From positions 92,491-156,490 of the forward strand of contig SLTK01000009.1 in assembly GCA_004347695.1 (NCBI GenBank): 64,000 nt of DNA, written 5' to 3'. Below the pieces are notes generated by a model. That model was not told the DNA's origin, did no database searches, and saw only the letters and a list, made by a program, of their open reading frames with translations. Position numbers and translations under genes: made by a program. Source of the DNA: Chloroflexota bacterium. GTDB lineage: Bacteria; Chloroflexota; Anaerolineae; Anaerolineales; Anaerolineaceae. Positions 35,899-45,495 of the stretch are shown piece after piece (positions within the stretch are counted from its first letter, which is position 1; each line of letters starts with the position of its first letter).

Positions 35899-38800
35899 AT
35901 GCTGATTGATTTCAATCCGTTTTCCTCGCAGCCATACTTTGATTTGCCTTTTCAGTTAAGCAACTGGATTGGCCTTTTTATATTGGCTGGCGTTTTGGGG
36001 TGGGGGTTTTTAAAATGGCGCGAAAACCCGGTAGGCAGGTCGGCCCGACAGTGGGGGCTGACGCTGTTCCTCATGGCTACCACGCCGCTGACCCTGATCA
36101 TCTTCAATTTCTATTTACCCCAATCAGGCGCTTTGCCCATTCCCAATTTGCCCATTGAGGCTGAAGAACCGCTGGTTTTCCTGCTCAGTGCTATTCCGTG
36201 GGTAATGGCTGGCGGGATGGTTGGAGTGGCGGGAGCAGGTCTGGTAGGTCTGGCCAGCGGGTTTATGCTGGGGATGTTTGTAACGCACAGCCTTTTCACC
36301 CCGCTGGAAGTTGCCGGTCTGGCGTTGATCTATGGTGCTGCTGTCCGGCAGTGCTACCGGACAGGGTTTTTTCGCTGGTTAAGGCAGCCATTCGTCGCAG
36401 CGGTTTTGCTATCGTTGGTTTATATCCCCGTTTTCCTGCTGATTGCCTTTTTGAGCATTCCCGGCATTCTGGCTGAGCGTCTGGATTACGCGCTGGCTCA
36501 AAATTGGATGCAGGTATTCGCCAAAATTCTCCCGCTGTATGCCGCCGGTTTTCTCGCGCAATTGGTTTATTGGATCTTCCCGCTGTTGTGGCCGCGCCCA
36601 GCAAAATTGACACCGTCGCCTGCTGAAACCAGTTTGCAGACTCGTTTCATGACGATCACGTTGCCCATGGTTCTCATCCTGGTTTTGGTGCTGACCCTGG
36701 CTGACTGGCTGGTGGCGGGTTATGCTGCCCGTCAGATGATGGAAGACCGGCTGGGAAATACCACTCGAATTGCGGCGGAAAGCGTGCCATATTTCCTTGA
36801 GGCCGGGCAGAGCTTTATCCTCAACATGGCTACGTCGGACCTGGTCAACTTGCCGGATGATGCCGTCGAGGACGAACTGGCTTACAACATTAAGGCGGTA
36901 TCCTATTTTCACCAGCTCACGCTATTCGATGCTGCCGGCGCCATTCGCGGGAGTTATCCACAATCCTCTTTCTCGCTGAATGATTTAACAGATGAAGAGG
37001 AACTGGCGATCGGGCTGGCAATCAAGGGCATCCGATTACAAATCTACACCGTGCCACCTGCTTCTACTGAAACCGGGGGAAATATTTCGTTCATCGCTGC
37101 AATTCTGGATGAAGCGGGGATTGCCCAGGGAGTCTTACTGGGCAGGGCCGACCTGAAGATCAACCCTTTTACGCAACCGGCGTTGACCGCTTTGGCTTCC
37201 CTGGGCGCAGATGGCGGGGAAGGGTTCATTCTGGATGACGCCGGGCAAATCCTTTACCGTACCAGCGAATCGACTGCTTTATCCAGCATGGATTTGTATA
37301 TCGACAAGGTTAATGACCAGCCGGTGTTCTTCGAGGATTTCTCACCCACCGGCACCCGGCAGTTGGTTTACTACCAGCCGGTCGTTGGCCGGCCCTGGGC
37401 GGTCGTTGCGACCATGCCGGCCCGGGTGGCACAGCAAACTTCGCTTGAAATTGCTGTCCCGCTGTTGGCCATTCTGGGATTGTTCACCATGCTGGCTTAT
37501 TTGATGCTGCGCTTTTCTCTTGGGTCGGTTACGCAAACGTTAAAACAACTGGGAGGACAGGCTACCCGGATCGCGCAGGGAGAGTTGTCGTCGGCAGCGC
37601 CCGTGACGGGTGCGGACGAGATTGGCGCGCTGGGGAAATCGTTCGAACAAATGCGCCTCAGTCTGAAGGCCCGGCTGGATGAGTTGAACAAGCTGCTCAA
37701 TGTGAGTCAGGGTGTGGCAGCCAAACTGGATATCTATGATGCTGTGCACCCCATCCTGGAAGCGGCATTAAGCGAAGACGCCATATCCGCCCGGGCGGTA
37801 CTGATTCAAGGCGTGCGAATGGATATTGCCGGCGACAAATTGGTCACCATCGGTGCCGGGCCGGTTGCCGATCAATTTTCTCACCTTGACAGCCAGGTGT
37901 TCGAATTGATGCGCCAACAGGAAGTGCTAACTATTCAAAATACGACCCGGGTGCGGCGCATCTCCTCATTGGATCACCAGTTGCATCCGGCGGCTTTGAT
38001 TGGACTGGCGCTGTATCACGAAAATACATATTATGGCGCGTTATGGATTGGCTATCAAAAGCCAAGGCAGTTCGAAGATGAAGAGGTACGATTCCTCTCC
38101 ACCCTGGCCGGTGAGGCGGCGGTGGCAGCTGCGAATGCCAACCTGTATGCATCGGCTGAAATTGGCCGGCGCCGGCTCGAGGCAGTTTTGACCTCCAACC
38201 CGGAGCCGATTATGGTGTTCGATGACAAAGATCGGCTGCTGCTGCTCAATCCAGCGGCTTTGCAGGTGACGGGTTTGATCGCAACCCCAACGGTGGGGCT
38301 GCCGGCGCAGGAAGTAGTTTCTTCAGCGGAATTGGCTGCGTTGTTGACCGGGCCGATAGAACTGCGCATAGCCACAAGAGAAGTAAAATTGCCCAATGGC
38401 AATATTTACCATGCCTCGGTGGCGCCGGTGATGGGCGAGAACCAACAAATCGGGAAGGTCTGCGTAATGCGCGATATCAGCCATTACAAGGAACTCGACT
38501 CGATCAAATCGGACTTTGTAGCAACCGTCAGCCATGACTTGCGCTCGCCGCTGGCGTTGATGCGCGGTTACACTACCATGATGTCCATGGTGGGTGAATT
38601 GAACGACCAGCAAAAAAGCTACGTGGCAAAAATGGTACACGGCATCGAAGATATGAGCCGGCTGGTTAATAACCTGCTCGACCTGGGCCGGCTGGATTCT
38701 GGCATCAAGCTGAAGTTAAGTCAGTTGCAGCCGGGTGTATTGGTCGAACAGGTGATCAATCAACTGACCCCCCAGGCCAATCAGAAGAAAATTCGGCTAG

Positions 38801-39228
38801 CCTTTGAACCGCCTGAAGAGGAATTGCCGTCTGATCTGACTGCCGACGTGGCGCTTATCCAGCAGGCCTTGATCAACCTGGTTGAAAACGCCATCAAATA
38901 CACCAAGGTGGGCGGAGAAGTGATCGTCAGGCTGGAATTGCAAGACAATAAGCTTGCTTTCCAGGTGACTGATTCCGGAATTGGTATCGCGCCGCTGGAC
39001 CTGCCGCGGTTGTTCGAGAAGTTCTATCGCAGCGAACGGCGCGAGGCGCACGAGCAGCGCGGAACTGGATTGGGGCTGGCAATCGTCAAGTCGATTGCAG
39101 AACGGCACGGCGGCGAGGTAGTGGTCGAGAGCCAGCTAGGGAAAGGCAGCGTCTTTACGCTTCGAATCCCATTGCAGGAGCATCCGCCGGTCAAGCCGCT
39201 GGTCGGCATGCCGCAGAACAAAGGGTGA
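35899..39228 (+). CDS. Large membrane sensor histidine kinase
   Basis: A 1109-residue histidine kinase. Residues 1-240 contain six or seven TM helices; a TM near 250-272 leads to an outside Cache-like domain (about 275-512), another TM (about 515-538), HAMP (about 541-595), GAF (about 600-745), PAS (about 755-865), HisKA with H879 in VATVSHDLRSPLAL, and an ATPase domain with NLVENAIKYTK, DSGIGIAPLDLPRLF and GTGLGLAIVKS. All catalytic boxes are present, so it should be active. A TATAAT at 35864-35869 leaves a leader of about 25 bases. No response regulator is next to it. Confidence 0.93.
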   Translation: MLIDFNPFSSQPYFDLPFQLSNWIGLFILAGVLGWGFLKWRENPVGRSARQWGLTLFLMATTPLTLIIFNFYLPQSGALPIPNLPIEAEEPLVFLLSAIPWVMAGGMVGVAGAGLVGLASGFMLGMFVTHSLFTPLEVAGLALIYGAAVRQCYRTGFFRWLRQPFVAAVLLSLVYIPVFLLIAFLSIPGILAERLDYALAQNWMQVFAKILPLYAAGFLAQLVYWIFPLLWPRPAKLTPSPAETSLQTRFMTITLPMVLILVLVLTLADWLVAGYAARQMMEDRLGNTTRIAAESVPYFLEAGQSFILNMATSDLVNLPDDAVEDELAYNIKAVSYFHQLTLFDAAGAIRGSYPQSSFSLNDLTDEEELAIGLAIKGIRLQIYTVPPASTETGGNISFIAAILDEAGIAQGVLLGRADLKINPFTQPALTALASLGADGGEGFILDDAGQILYRTSESTALSSMDLYIDKVNDQPVFFEDFSPTGTRQLVYYQPVVGRPWAVVATMPARVAQQTSLEIAVPLLAILGLFTMLAYLMLRFSLGSVTQTLKQLGGQATRIAQGELSSAAPVTGADEIGALGKSFEQMRLSLKARLDELNKLLNVSQGVAAKLDIYDAVHPILEAALSEDAISARAVLIQGVRMDIAGDKLVTIGAGPVADQFSHLDSQVFELMRQQEVLTIQNTTRVRRISSLDHQLHPAALIGLALYHENTYYGALWIGYQKPRQFEDEEVRFLSTLAGEAAVAAANANLYASAEIGRRRLEAVLTSNPEPIMVFDDKDRLLLLNPAALQVTGLIATPTVGLPAQEVVSSAELAALLTGPIELRIATREVKLPNGNIYHASVAPVMGENQQIGKVCVMRDISHYKELDSIKSDFVATVSHDLRSPLALMRGYTTMMSMVGELNDQQKSYVAKMVHGIEDMSRLVNNLLDLGRLDSGIKLKLSQLQPGVLVEQVINQLTPQANQKKIRLAFEPPEEELPSDLTADVALIQQALINLVENAIKYTKVGGEVIVRLELQDNKLAFQVTDSGIGIAPLDLPRLFEKFYRSERREAHEQRGTGLGLAIVKSIAERHGGEVVVESQLGKGSVFTLRIPLQEHPPVKPLVGMPQNKG

Positions 39229-39714
39229 TCCGACAAATGCAGGATGGCGAGATTCAATTTCATTCCGGCATTCGACAATAAAACCAAAGGACACAAAGAG
39301 CGCAAAGGTTGTGAAGGTTTTTATGGCGTGGGCAGTGACCGTGCTTCGACGCTTCGGCAGGCTCAGTGCAGGCAAGCTCAGCAACCGGTCTATCGACAAT
39401 CCGAGTGGGAAAGAACCAGCTTACAGTGTGATAAACCACAGGCGTCGTTCCTTGCTGCACATGGGTTTGTGTACGTTTCATGGCTGTTCCTGTTGCAGAG
39501 CGAGGTGGGCGCAGCATCACCCTTCCAACGCATCCTGTTGAGTAAGTGTCAAATGCATGTGTAACCTAAATGCAAGTGCGACGCACCTACATGCAAGGTG
39601 CGTCGCACTCGTAATCTGCATAAACCGCAAAGGTCGCCGACTCTCCAGGCGGGGGATGATCAATTTCCATCGGGTATAATCTTCTGGTGAAACTGACCCT
39701 GGAAGGAACTTTTA
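39229..39714. repeat. 486-bp non-coding region with repeat remnants and a 14-bp stem
   Basis: No convincing gene is present. Near 39345-39395 it has degenerate CTTCGAC...GGCAGGCTCAG and AAGCTCAGCAACCGG segments of the repeat family seen at 1-207 and 48515-48797. At 39575-39609 a perfect 14-bp inverted repeat, AGTGCGACGCACCT/AGGTGCGTCGCACT, encloses a 7-base loop; no T-run follows. GGAAGGA at 39701-39707 is the ribosome-binding site of the next gene. Confidence 0.65.
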
Positions 39715-40785
39715 TTGATTTCAATAAACAGCGAACCCATCTTTCTCATCATCATTACTGCCTGGGTGATTTACCGGTTCCTTGCTGCCAGGCGAGCAGG
39801 CGGCCTGCACCTGGGGCGCGAGATTGTGGTCAATTTTTTCTTCATTTACGCTTGCTTCGTGTTTTCCTATACTGTCTTCCCAATGGATATCGTCCTTTAC
39901 GGTTTTGATCCCAACGATGCCAATTTAATCCCTCTTGTCCAGATGATCCGTTTTTTACGATATCTGGAAAACCCATTTGTCATCCGTAATTTGCTGGGTA
40001 ATCTGGTCTTACTGGTACCGCTGGGGATTTTTCTGCCACTCTTGTTCCGCAAATCCAGAAAATTCACCGTCGTTGTCACAACGGGCTTCCTGGTTACGCT
40101 CTCGATCGAAGTATTTCAATTACTGCTCCGCTTCCGCGTGTTCGATATCGATGATCTGATTATCAATACCATCGGCGTGGCGGTTGGTTACGGGCTTTTC
40201 AAGTTGCTGTACAAGATTCCCTTCCTTCGCCGCAGTTTCGATGGAATAGCGGATGCTAAAAGACCTGCTGATATCCGTTATTTCATCAGTTTTGCCGGAG
40301 TTGTCCTGGTGGGGTTTTTAGCTATTTTTTATTTATCTATTGCCGGCAGTACCGATACCGAAGAAATGATTCTGGAAAAACTGTCCCAACAGAATCAACA
40401 GCGGGTGGCCTATTCACAATTTGACAAATATCTGGTCGTTGTGGCGGAATCTGCTGACGGAGCAAAAAGCGTTTCTTACTACCGACAGGTGGTACTTTCC
40501 CGCTACGTCCCCGTGTTGGGGGATATCAATCTGGATCTGCAGGAAAATGAATATTCCATCAATGGGACATCTTTCAGCGCAAGAGAGGTGGATTACTTTG
40601 CCATAGCGCGGAGCAATCAACCCATCGCGGCCATGACCTCCGGCGAGAGCCGTTTTCCGGTCACGAGCAGTGGAGAATATCATTTTTCAGTTGCCCGGCT
40701 GCCGCTTGCAAAGACCGATGCTTATTTTTCGTTCCACTTTGTAGATGATTCTGGCAATGATCTCGGATTAAGCCAGGATTCATAA
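39715..40785 (+). CDS. VanZ-like membrane protein with C-terminal outside domain
   Basis: A 356-residue protein. The N-terminal half carries the VanZ-like pattern: a TM, NFFFIYACFVFSYTVFP, a polar stretch ending NLIPL, RNLLGNLVLLVPLGIFLP and TLSIEVFQLLLRFRVFDIDD. A further TM near 203-220 leads to a C-terminal domain of about 135 residues with no recognised family, likely outside the cell. Start is TTG 39715 with GGAAGGA seven bases upstream. VanZ proteins can affect glycopeptide tolerance; here the role is unknown. It lies just upstream of rpoC, but rpoC has its own promoter. Confidence 0.8.
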   Translation: MISINSEPIFLIIITAWVIYRFLAARRAGGLHLGREIVVNFFFIYACFVFSYTVFPMDIVLYGFDPNDANLIPLVQMIRFLRYLENPFVIRNLLGNLVLLVPLGIFLPLLFRKSRKFTVVVTTGFLVTLSIEVFQLLLRFRVFDIDDLIINTIGVAVGYGLFKLLYKIPFLRRSFDGIADAKRPADIRYFISFAGVVLVGFLAIFYLSIAGSTDTEEMILEKLSQQNQQRVAYSQFDKYLVVVAESADGAKSVSYYRQVVLSRYVPVLGDINLDLQENEYSINGTSFSAREVDYFAIARSNQPIAAMTSGESRFPVTSSGEYHFSVARLPLAKTDAYFSFHFVDDSGNDLGLSQDS

Positions 40786-40908
40786 TTTGAATGGGTGGAA
40801 AATAGGCAGGAGTGGGTTATAATTGGTCGCGAACACGGGTTCCAGGGAATTGTTTGCCAAATTGATCCGGGGAAATCGAATCATCTTTGAAATTGGTCTT
40901 AAAAACTC

Positions 40909-40936
40909 TTGAAGAATGTAGTTCTTGTGATATAAT
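40909..40936 (+). promoter_or_regulatory. rpoC promoter
   Basis: TTGAAG (40909-40914) and TATAAT (40931-40936), spaced by 16 bases, stand about 115 bases before the rpoC GTG. A bulged hairpin near 40982-41002 (CGCTGAGAGA paired with TCTCTAGCG) lies in the leader. Confidence 0.7.
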
Positions 40937-41050
40937 TCAAGTTTGCATGTGTGTCCTGGGAGTCCTCTAAAACGATTTTTACGCTGAGAGATTTCTCTAG
41001 CGTCCATTCTTATTTAAACCCCCCGGGTTCCAGTCTGAGGAGGCATATTA

Positions 41051-44000
41051 GTGGAAACGAAAAGTTTGGTTGCACTTCGTATCAGCCTGGCCTCGCCAGA
41101 TACGATTCGTAGCTGGTCGTATGGTGAAGTATTAAAACCTGAAACAATTAACTACCGGCGCCTGCGCCCTGAAAAGGATGGCCTGTTCGACGAGGCCATT
41201 TTTGGCCCGACCCGCGATTATCAATGCTATTGCGGCAAATACAAAAATCCGCGCTACAAAGGCATCATATGCGACAAATGCGGTGTCGAAGTCACGCGCT
41301 CTTCAGTACGGCGCGAACGTATGGGGCATATCGATCTGGCGACGCCGGTAGCCCACATCTGGTACACCCGCCGGGTTCCTTCATACTTGGGGTTACTGCT
41401 GGATATTTCCCGCCGCAACCTGGACCGAGTGCTGTACTTTGCGCAGTACATCGTCACCTACGTGGATGAGGATGCTCGCCAGAAGGCGCTAAAACGCCTG
41501 GACGATGAGATCAATCTCTCGGAACGCGAGCAAGCGCAACAAATCAACGCGCGTATTCTGGAAGTCAAGCTGGCCCGTGACCATAAAATTGGCGAGTTGA
41601 ACCAGCGTAAACAGGACATGGAATCCCGCCACGACGAGCAAATTGCGCAAAAGCTCGAACCGGTCATCCAGGAAGGTCAGTCGCTGGAACGTCAACTGCA
41701 GGAAAAGGTGGGCACTTCCACCCGCACTGCCATCGTTTTCAATTCCGCCAGCGTTGAGATTGCCGGCGCCGGCGAGGCGATTACAACCCAGCAAATCTCA
41801 AAGATTCAAAAAGTTGTCAAAGAACGGTTGGATGAGCTGGAAAAGGAATCCAAAGGACAGTTGCAGCGCGATCTCGAGATGCTCAAAATGCAGATCGAGG
41901 AGATTCGTGCTCAGGCTGATACCGAGATGGAAGGATTGCGCAATGCTCTGGAAGATCAATCCAATGCCTCGCAAAATAACAATTCCCGCCAGCGCGACGA
42001 GCTGCAAGAGCTGCGGCCGTTCACCTTCCTCACTGAAAATCGCTACCGTGAACTCAAATCGCGGTGGGGTAATGTCTTCCGCGCCGATATGGGCGCTGAA
42101 GCGTTTTACGATGTGCTGCGCCGCCTCGACCTGGAAAAATTAGCCGAGGATCTGTGGCACGAGGTCAAGACCTCCAAGAGTAAACAAAAACGCAAGAAAG
42201 CGACCACTCGTTTGAAGGTGGTAGAGGCTTTCCGCCGCTCGAACAACCGCCCAGAATGGATGATCATGACCGTTTTGCCGGTCATCCCGCCTGACCTGCG
42301 CCCAATGGTTCAGTTGGACGGCGGCCGCTTCGCCACCTCTGACCTGAATGATCTCTACCGCCGCGTGATCAACCGTAACAACCGCTTAAAGCGTCTGCTC
42401 GAACTGGGCGCCCCGGATGTGATTGTACGTAATGAAAAACGCATGCTCCAGGAAGCGGTTGACTCTCTGATTGATAACTCACAACGCGGGAAAGCGCTTT
42501 CCCGCCGTGGACGCCGCGAACTGAAGTCTTTGAGCGATATGCTCAAGGGCAAGAAAGGGCGTTTCCGCCGCAACCTGCTTGGGAAGCGCGTTGACTATTC
42601 CGGTCGCTCGGTTATCGTGGTTGGCCCGACCTTAAAGTTGTACGAATGCGGGCTACCCAAAACCATGGCGTTAGAATTGTTCCGGCCGTTTGTGATCGCC
42701 AAGCTGGTTTTCCATTCCTATGCTGCCAACGTCAAAGGCGCCCGCCGATTTATTGAACGCAACCGTCCCGAGGTTTGGGAAGTGCTCGAAGAGGTCATTA
42801 AAGAACGGCCGGTGCTGCTCAATCGCGCGCCAACCCTGCACCGCCTCGGTATTCAGGCGTTCAAGCCGATTCTGATCGAAGGCTCTGCCATTCAATTGCA
42901 TCCTCTGGTGACCACCGCCTTCAACGCCGACTTCGATGGTGACCAGATGGCCGTGCACGTGCCGCTCTCCGAAAAAGCAGTCTGGGAAGCCAACAACCTG
43001 ATGTTGTCATCCCGCAACTTACTCAAACCTGCTGACGGCGAGCCGATCATCAGCCCATCCAAGGACATGGTTCTCGGCGTGTATTATCTGACCATGATCG
43101 ATGATTTGGATCATGTGGGTAACGGCCGAAACTTCGCCAGCATCGACGAGGTGAACCTGGCTTACCAGTTAGGCCAACTGGAAATTCACGCGCGCATTCA
43201 GGTAAACGTAGAAACATTCTACGATGAGAAGAACAACCGCTTGCCTGAAGCCCGCAAAATGCTGGTCAAAACCACAGTAGGTCGGGTGCTCTTTAACTAC
43301 ATCTTGCCTGAAGCGATGCGCTTCCAGAATATGGCGCTCGACAAGGGCGGTGTGAAAGACTTGATCGCCAGCGTTTATGATATTTGCGGCGAAAAAGTCA
43401 CGACCGAAACAGCGGATGCGGTCAAGGACATCGGGTTTGAATTTGCCATGCGCTCCGGCTCTACCATTGCCGTTGCTGACATCACTATGCCGAGCGACAA
43501 AGCAGAAATTCTTGCCAAAGCTAATGAAAGCGTTGAAAATGTACAACGCTCTTATCGCCGCGGTTTGCTGACCGAACAGGAACGGAACGAACGTGAAATT
43601 GAGATCTGGCAGCAGACCACGAAAGACGTCGGTGATGCTGTCCGCCGCGGGATGGACCCTAATGGCAATCTTTCAACGATGGCCAACTCTGGCGCAACCA
43701 AGGGTGGTTTCGGTCCTATCTCGCAGTTGGCCGGTATGCGCGGCCTTATGGCTGACCCGGCCGGGCGTATCATTCGCCTGCCGATTCAGTCAAACTTCCG
43801 CGAGGGACTGACAGCGTTGGAATACTTCATTTCGACGCACGGCGCCCGCAAGGGCCTGGCAGACACCGCGCTGCGTACAGCAGACGCGGGTTATCTGACC
43901 CGCCGCCTGGTGGATGTTGCGCAGGATATGATCGTCAACCAGGAAGATTGCGAAACCAGTGATGGCATCATAATCAAAAAAGCGGATGATGTTGCCGGTC

Positions 44001-45283
44001 AACCGTTGAGTGTGCGCCTATACGGGCGCATGACCGCGGAACGGATCCTGGACCCGCGCACCGGCGAGATTTTAGCCGAGCGTAACGTTTTGCTGGACCA
44101 CGCCGTTATCAAAACGCTGCTCAATGCCGGCATCGAGAGTTTCAAAGTTCGTTCACCCATGACCTGTGAACTCTCACACGGCGTCTGCCAGCGATGCTAC
44201 GGTATGGACCTTGGTCGTGGTGAATTGGTCAAGCTGGGTTCAGCAGTAGGCACTGTGGCAGCCCAATCCATTGGAGAGCCAGGCACGCAGCTAACCTTGC
44301 GTACTTTCCACACCGGCGGTGTGGCGGCAGGCGGCGACATCACAACCGGTCTACCGCGCGTAGAGGAGCTATTCGAAGCCCGGCGCATGCCGAAAGGCGA
44401 GGCGGTCATCACCCGGATTTCCGGCGTTGCGCGCATTTTCCAGTCGGAAAAATTCACCGAGCAACGCGTGGTTCGGGTTGAGCACGCTGAAATGGTCAGC
44501 GACGAGTATGAGATTCCAGAATCCTGGGATATCACCGTCAAAGACGAAAGCGCGGTTTCGCTAGGCGATTCGATTGCCACCCAGGGTGAAGCCACCATTG
44601 CAGCCCAGCATACTGGTAAGGTGCGCCTCGAAGACCGCAAGGTGGTCGTATCGTACGAACTTCGCGAGACGGAAGAGGATGAAATTCCAAGCACCTCGCG
44701 CATTCTGATCAAAGACGGGGAGCACGTCGAAGCAGGGCAACCGCTAACCGAAGGTTCGCTCAATCCGCACACAATCCTGCGCATCAAAGGCCGCGAAGCG
44801 GCACAGATGTACTTGATGAGCGAAATTCAGAAGGTATACCGCGCCCAGGGGCAGAACATCAATGACAAGCACTTCGAAGTCATCATTCGTAAGATGTTAG
44901 GCCGCGTGCAGGTCATTCGCCCCGGAGATACACAATATCTGCCGATGGACCTGGTCGACCGGTTGGAAATTCACCGCCGTAACGAGGTAATGGTCTCGGA
45001 AGGCAAACAGCCGGCACGGTATGTGGAAATCTTACTTGGCGTGACCAAAGCTTCGCTGAGCACTGATTCGTGGCTATCAGCGTCTTCCTTCCAGCATACC
45101 ATCAAAGTACTGGCAGGGGCTGCTATCGCCGGAACAGCCGATCCGCTTTTTGGCCTGAAGGAAAATGTCATCATCGGCAAACTGATCCCGGCTGGCACGG
45201 GCTTCCAGGAAGGACGCTTCACCAGCGGTGATTTTGTCGAGGATAATTCGCGCATATCGATCACCAATATCACCAGCTCATAA
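41051..45283 (+). CDS. rpoC: RNA polymerase beta-prime subunit with coiled-coil insertion
   Basis: Catalytic subunit of RNA polymerase, 1410 residues. Landmarks: N-terminal zinc ribbon CYCGKY...ICDKCGVEV, active-site [12 protein letters not shown] with D627, D629 and D631, and the second zinc cluster in [13 protein letters not shown]. An extra region of about 185 residues (138-326), rich in Lys, Glu and Gln with heptad-like helices, separates IVTY from the [13 protein letters not shown] segment; the E. coli protein has only a short link there. GTG start has GAGGAGG seven bases upstream. rpoB is not next to it; the gene has its own promoter and terminator. Confidence 0.97.
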   Translation: METKSLVALRISLASPDTIRSWSYGEVLKPETINYRRLRPEKDGLFDEAIFGPTRDYQCYCGKYKNPRYKGIICDKCGVEVTRSSVRRERMGHIDLATPVAHIWYTRRVPSYLGLLLDISRRNLDRVLYFAQYIVTYVDEDARQKALKRLDDEINLSEREQAQQINARILEVKLARDHKIGELNQRKQDMESRHDEQIAQKLEPVIQEGQSLERQLQEKVGTSTRTAIVFNSASVEIAGAGEAITTQQISKIQKVVKERLDELEKESKGQLQRDLEMLKMQIEEIRAQADTEMEGLRNALEDQSNASQNNNSRQRDELQELRPFTFLTENRYRELKSRWGNVFRADMGAEAFYDVLRRLDLEKLAEDLWHEVKTSKSKQKRKKATTRLKVVEAFRRSNNRPEWMIMTVLPVIPPDLRPMVQLDGGRFATSDLNDLYRRVINRNNRLKRLLELGAPDVIVRNEKRMLQEAVDSLIDNSQRGKALSRRGRRELKSLSDMLKGKKGRFRRNLLGKRVDYSGRSVIVVGPTLKLYECGLPKTMALELFRPFVIAKLVFHSYAANVKGARRFIERNRPEVWEVLEEVIKERPVLLNRAPTLHRLGIQAFKPILIEGSAIQLHPLVTTAFNADFDGDQMAVHVPLSEKAVWEANNLMLSSRNLLKPADGEPIISPSKDMVLGVYYLTMIDDLDHVGNGRNFASIDEVNLAYQLGQLEIHARIQVNVETFYDEKNNRLPEARKMLVKTTVGRVLFNYILPEAMRFQNMALDKGGVKDLIASVYDICGEKVTTETADAVKDIGFEFAMRSGSTIAVADITMPSDKAEILAKANESVENVQRSYRRGLLTEQERNEREIEIWQQTTKDVGDAVRRGMDPNGNLSTMANSGATKGGFGPISQLAGMRGLMADPAGRIIRLPIQSNFREGLTALEYFISTHGARKGLADTALRTADAGYLTRRLVDVAQDMIVNQEDCETSDGIIIKKADDVAGQPLSVRLYGRMTAERILDPRTGEILAERNVLLDHAVIKTLLNAGIESFKVRSPMTCELSHGVCQRCYGMDLGRGELVKLGSAVGTVAAQSIGEPGTQLTLRTFHTGGVAAGGDITTGLPRVEELFEARRMPKGEAVITRISGVARIFQSEKFTEQRVVRVEHAEMVSDEYEIPESWDITVKDESAVSLGDSIATQGEATIAAQHTGKVRLEDRKVVVSYELRETEEDEIPSTSRILIKDGEHVEAGQPLTEGSLNPHTILRIKGREAAQMYLMSEIQKVYRAQGQNINDKHFEVIIRKMLGRVQVIRPGDTQYLPMDLVDRLEIHRRNEVMVSEGKQPARYVEILLGVTKASLSTDSWLSASSFQHTIKVLAGAAIAGTADPLFGLKENVIIGKLIPAGTGFQEGRFTSGDFVEDNSRISITNITSS

Positions 45284-45306
45284 GCTGCTACGTTATCTAT
45301 TACCGA

Positions 45307-45335
45307 CCCCCGAGGGCATGTCCCTCGGGGGTTTT
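45307..45335 (+). terminator. rpoC terminator
   Basis: A perfect 10-bp stem CCCCCGAGGG/CCCTCGGGGG (45307-45316 with 45322-45331), 5-base loop, followed by TTTT. It lies 23 bases after rpoC. Confidence 0.92.
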
Positions 45336-45495
45336 GGTTAATGATCGGTGCAATAACAATTTCATCCGCGCCTTAGCGCTCTCTGCGCACACTGCATGCT
45401 GTGGTGAACGTTTTTTCACGGCTAAACCGTGATAAACTTGTACACGATCAAATATTCTATCTTCCGTTGCCACGGCAGCGCGGCAGGAGTTTATT

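Noticed and set aside
39244..39564. Frame of 106 residues between the kinase and VanZ-like genes
   Set aside because: It runs over repeat remnants, has no ribosome-binding site, and has no recognisable domain.
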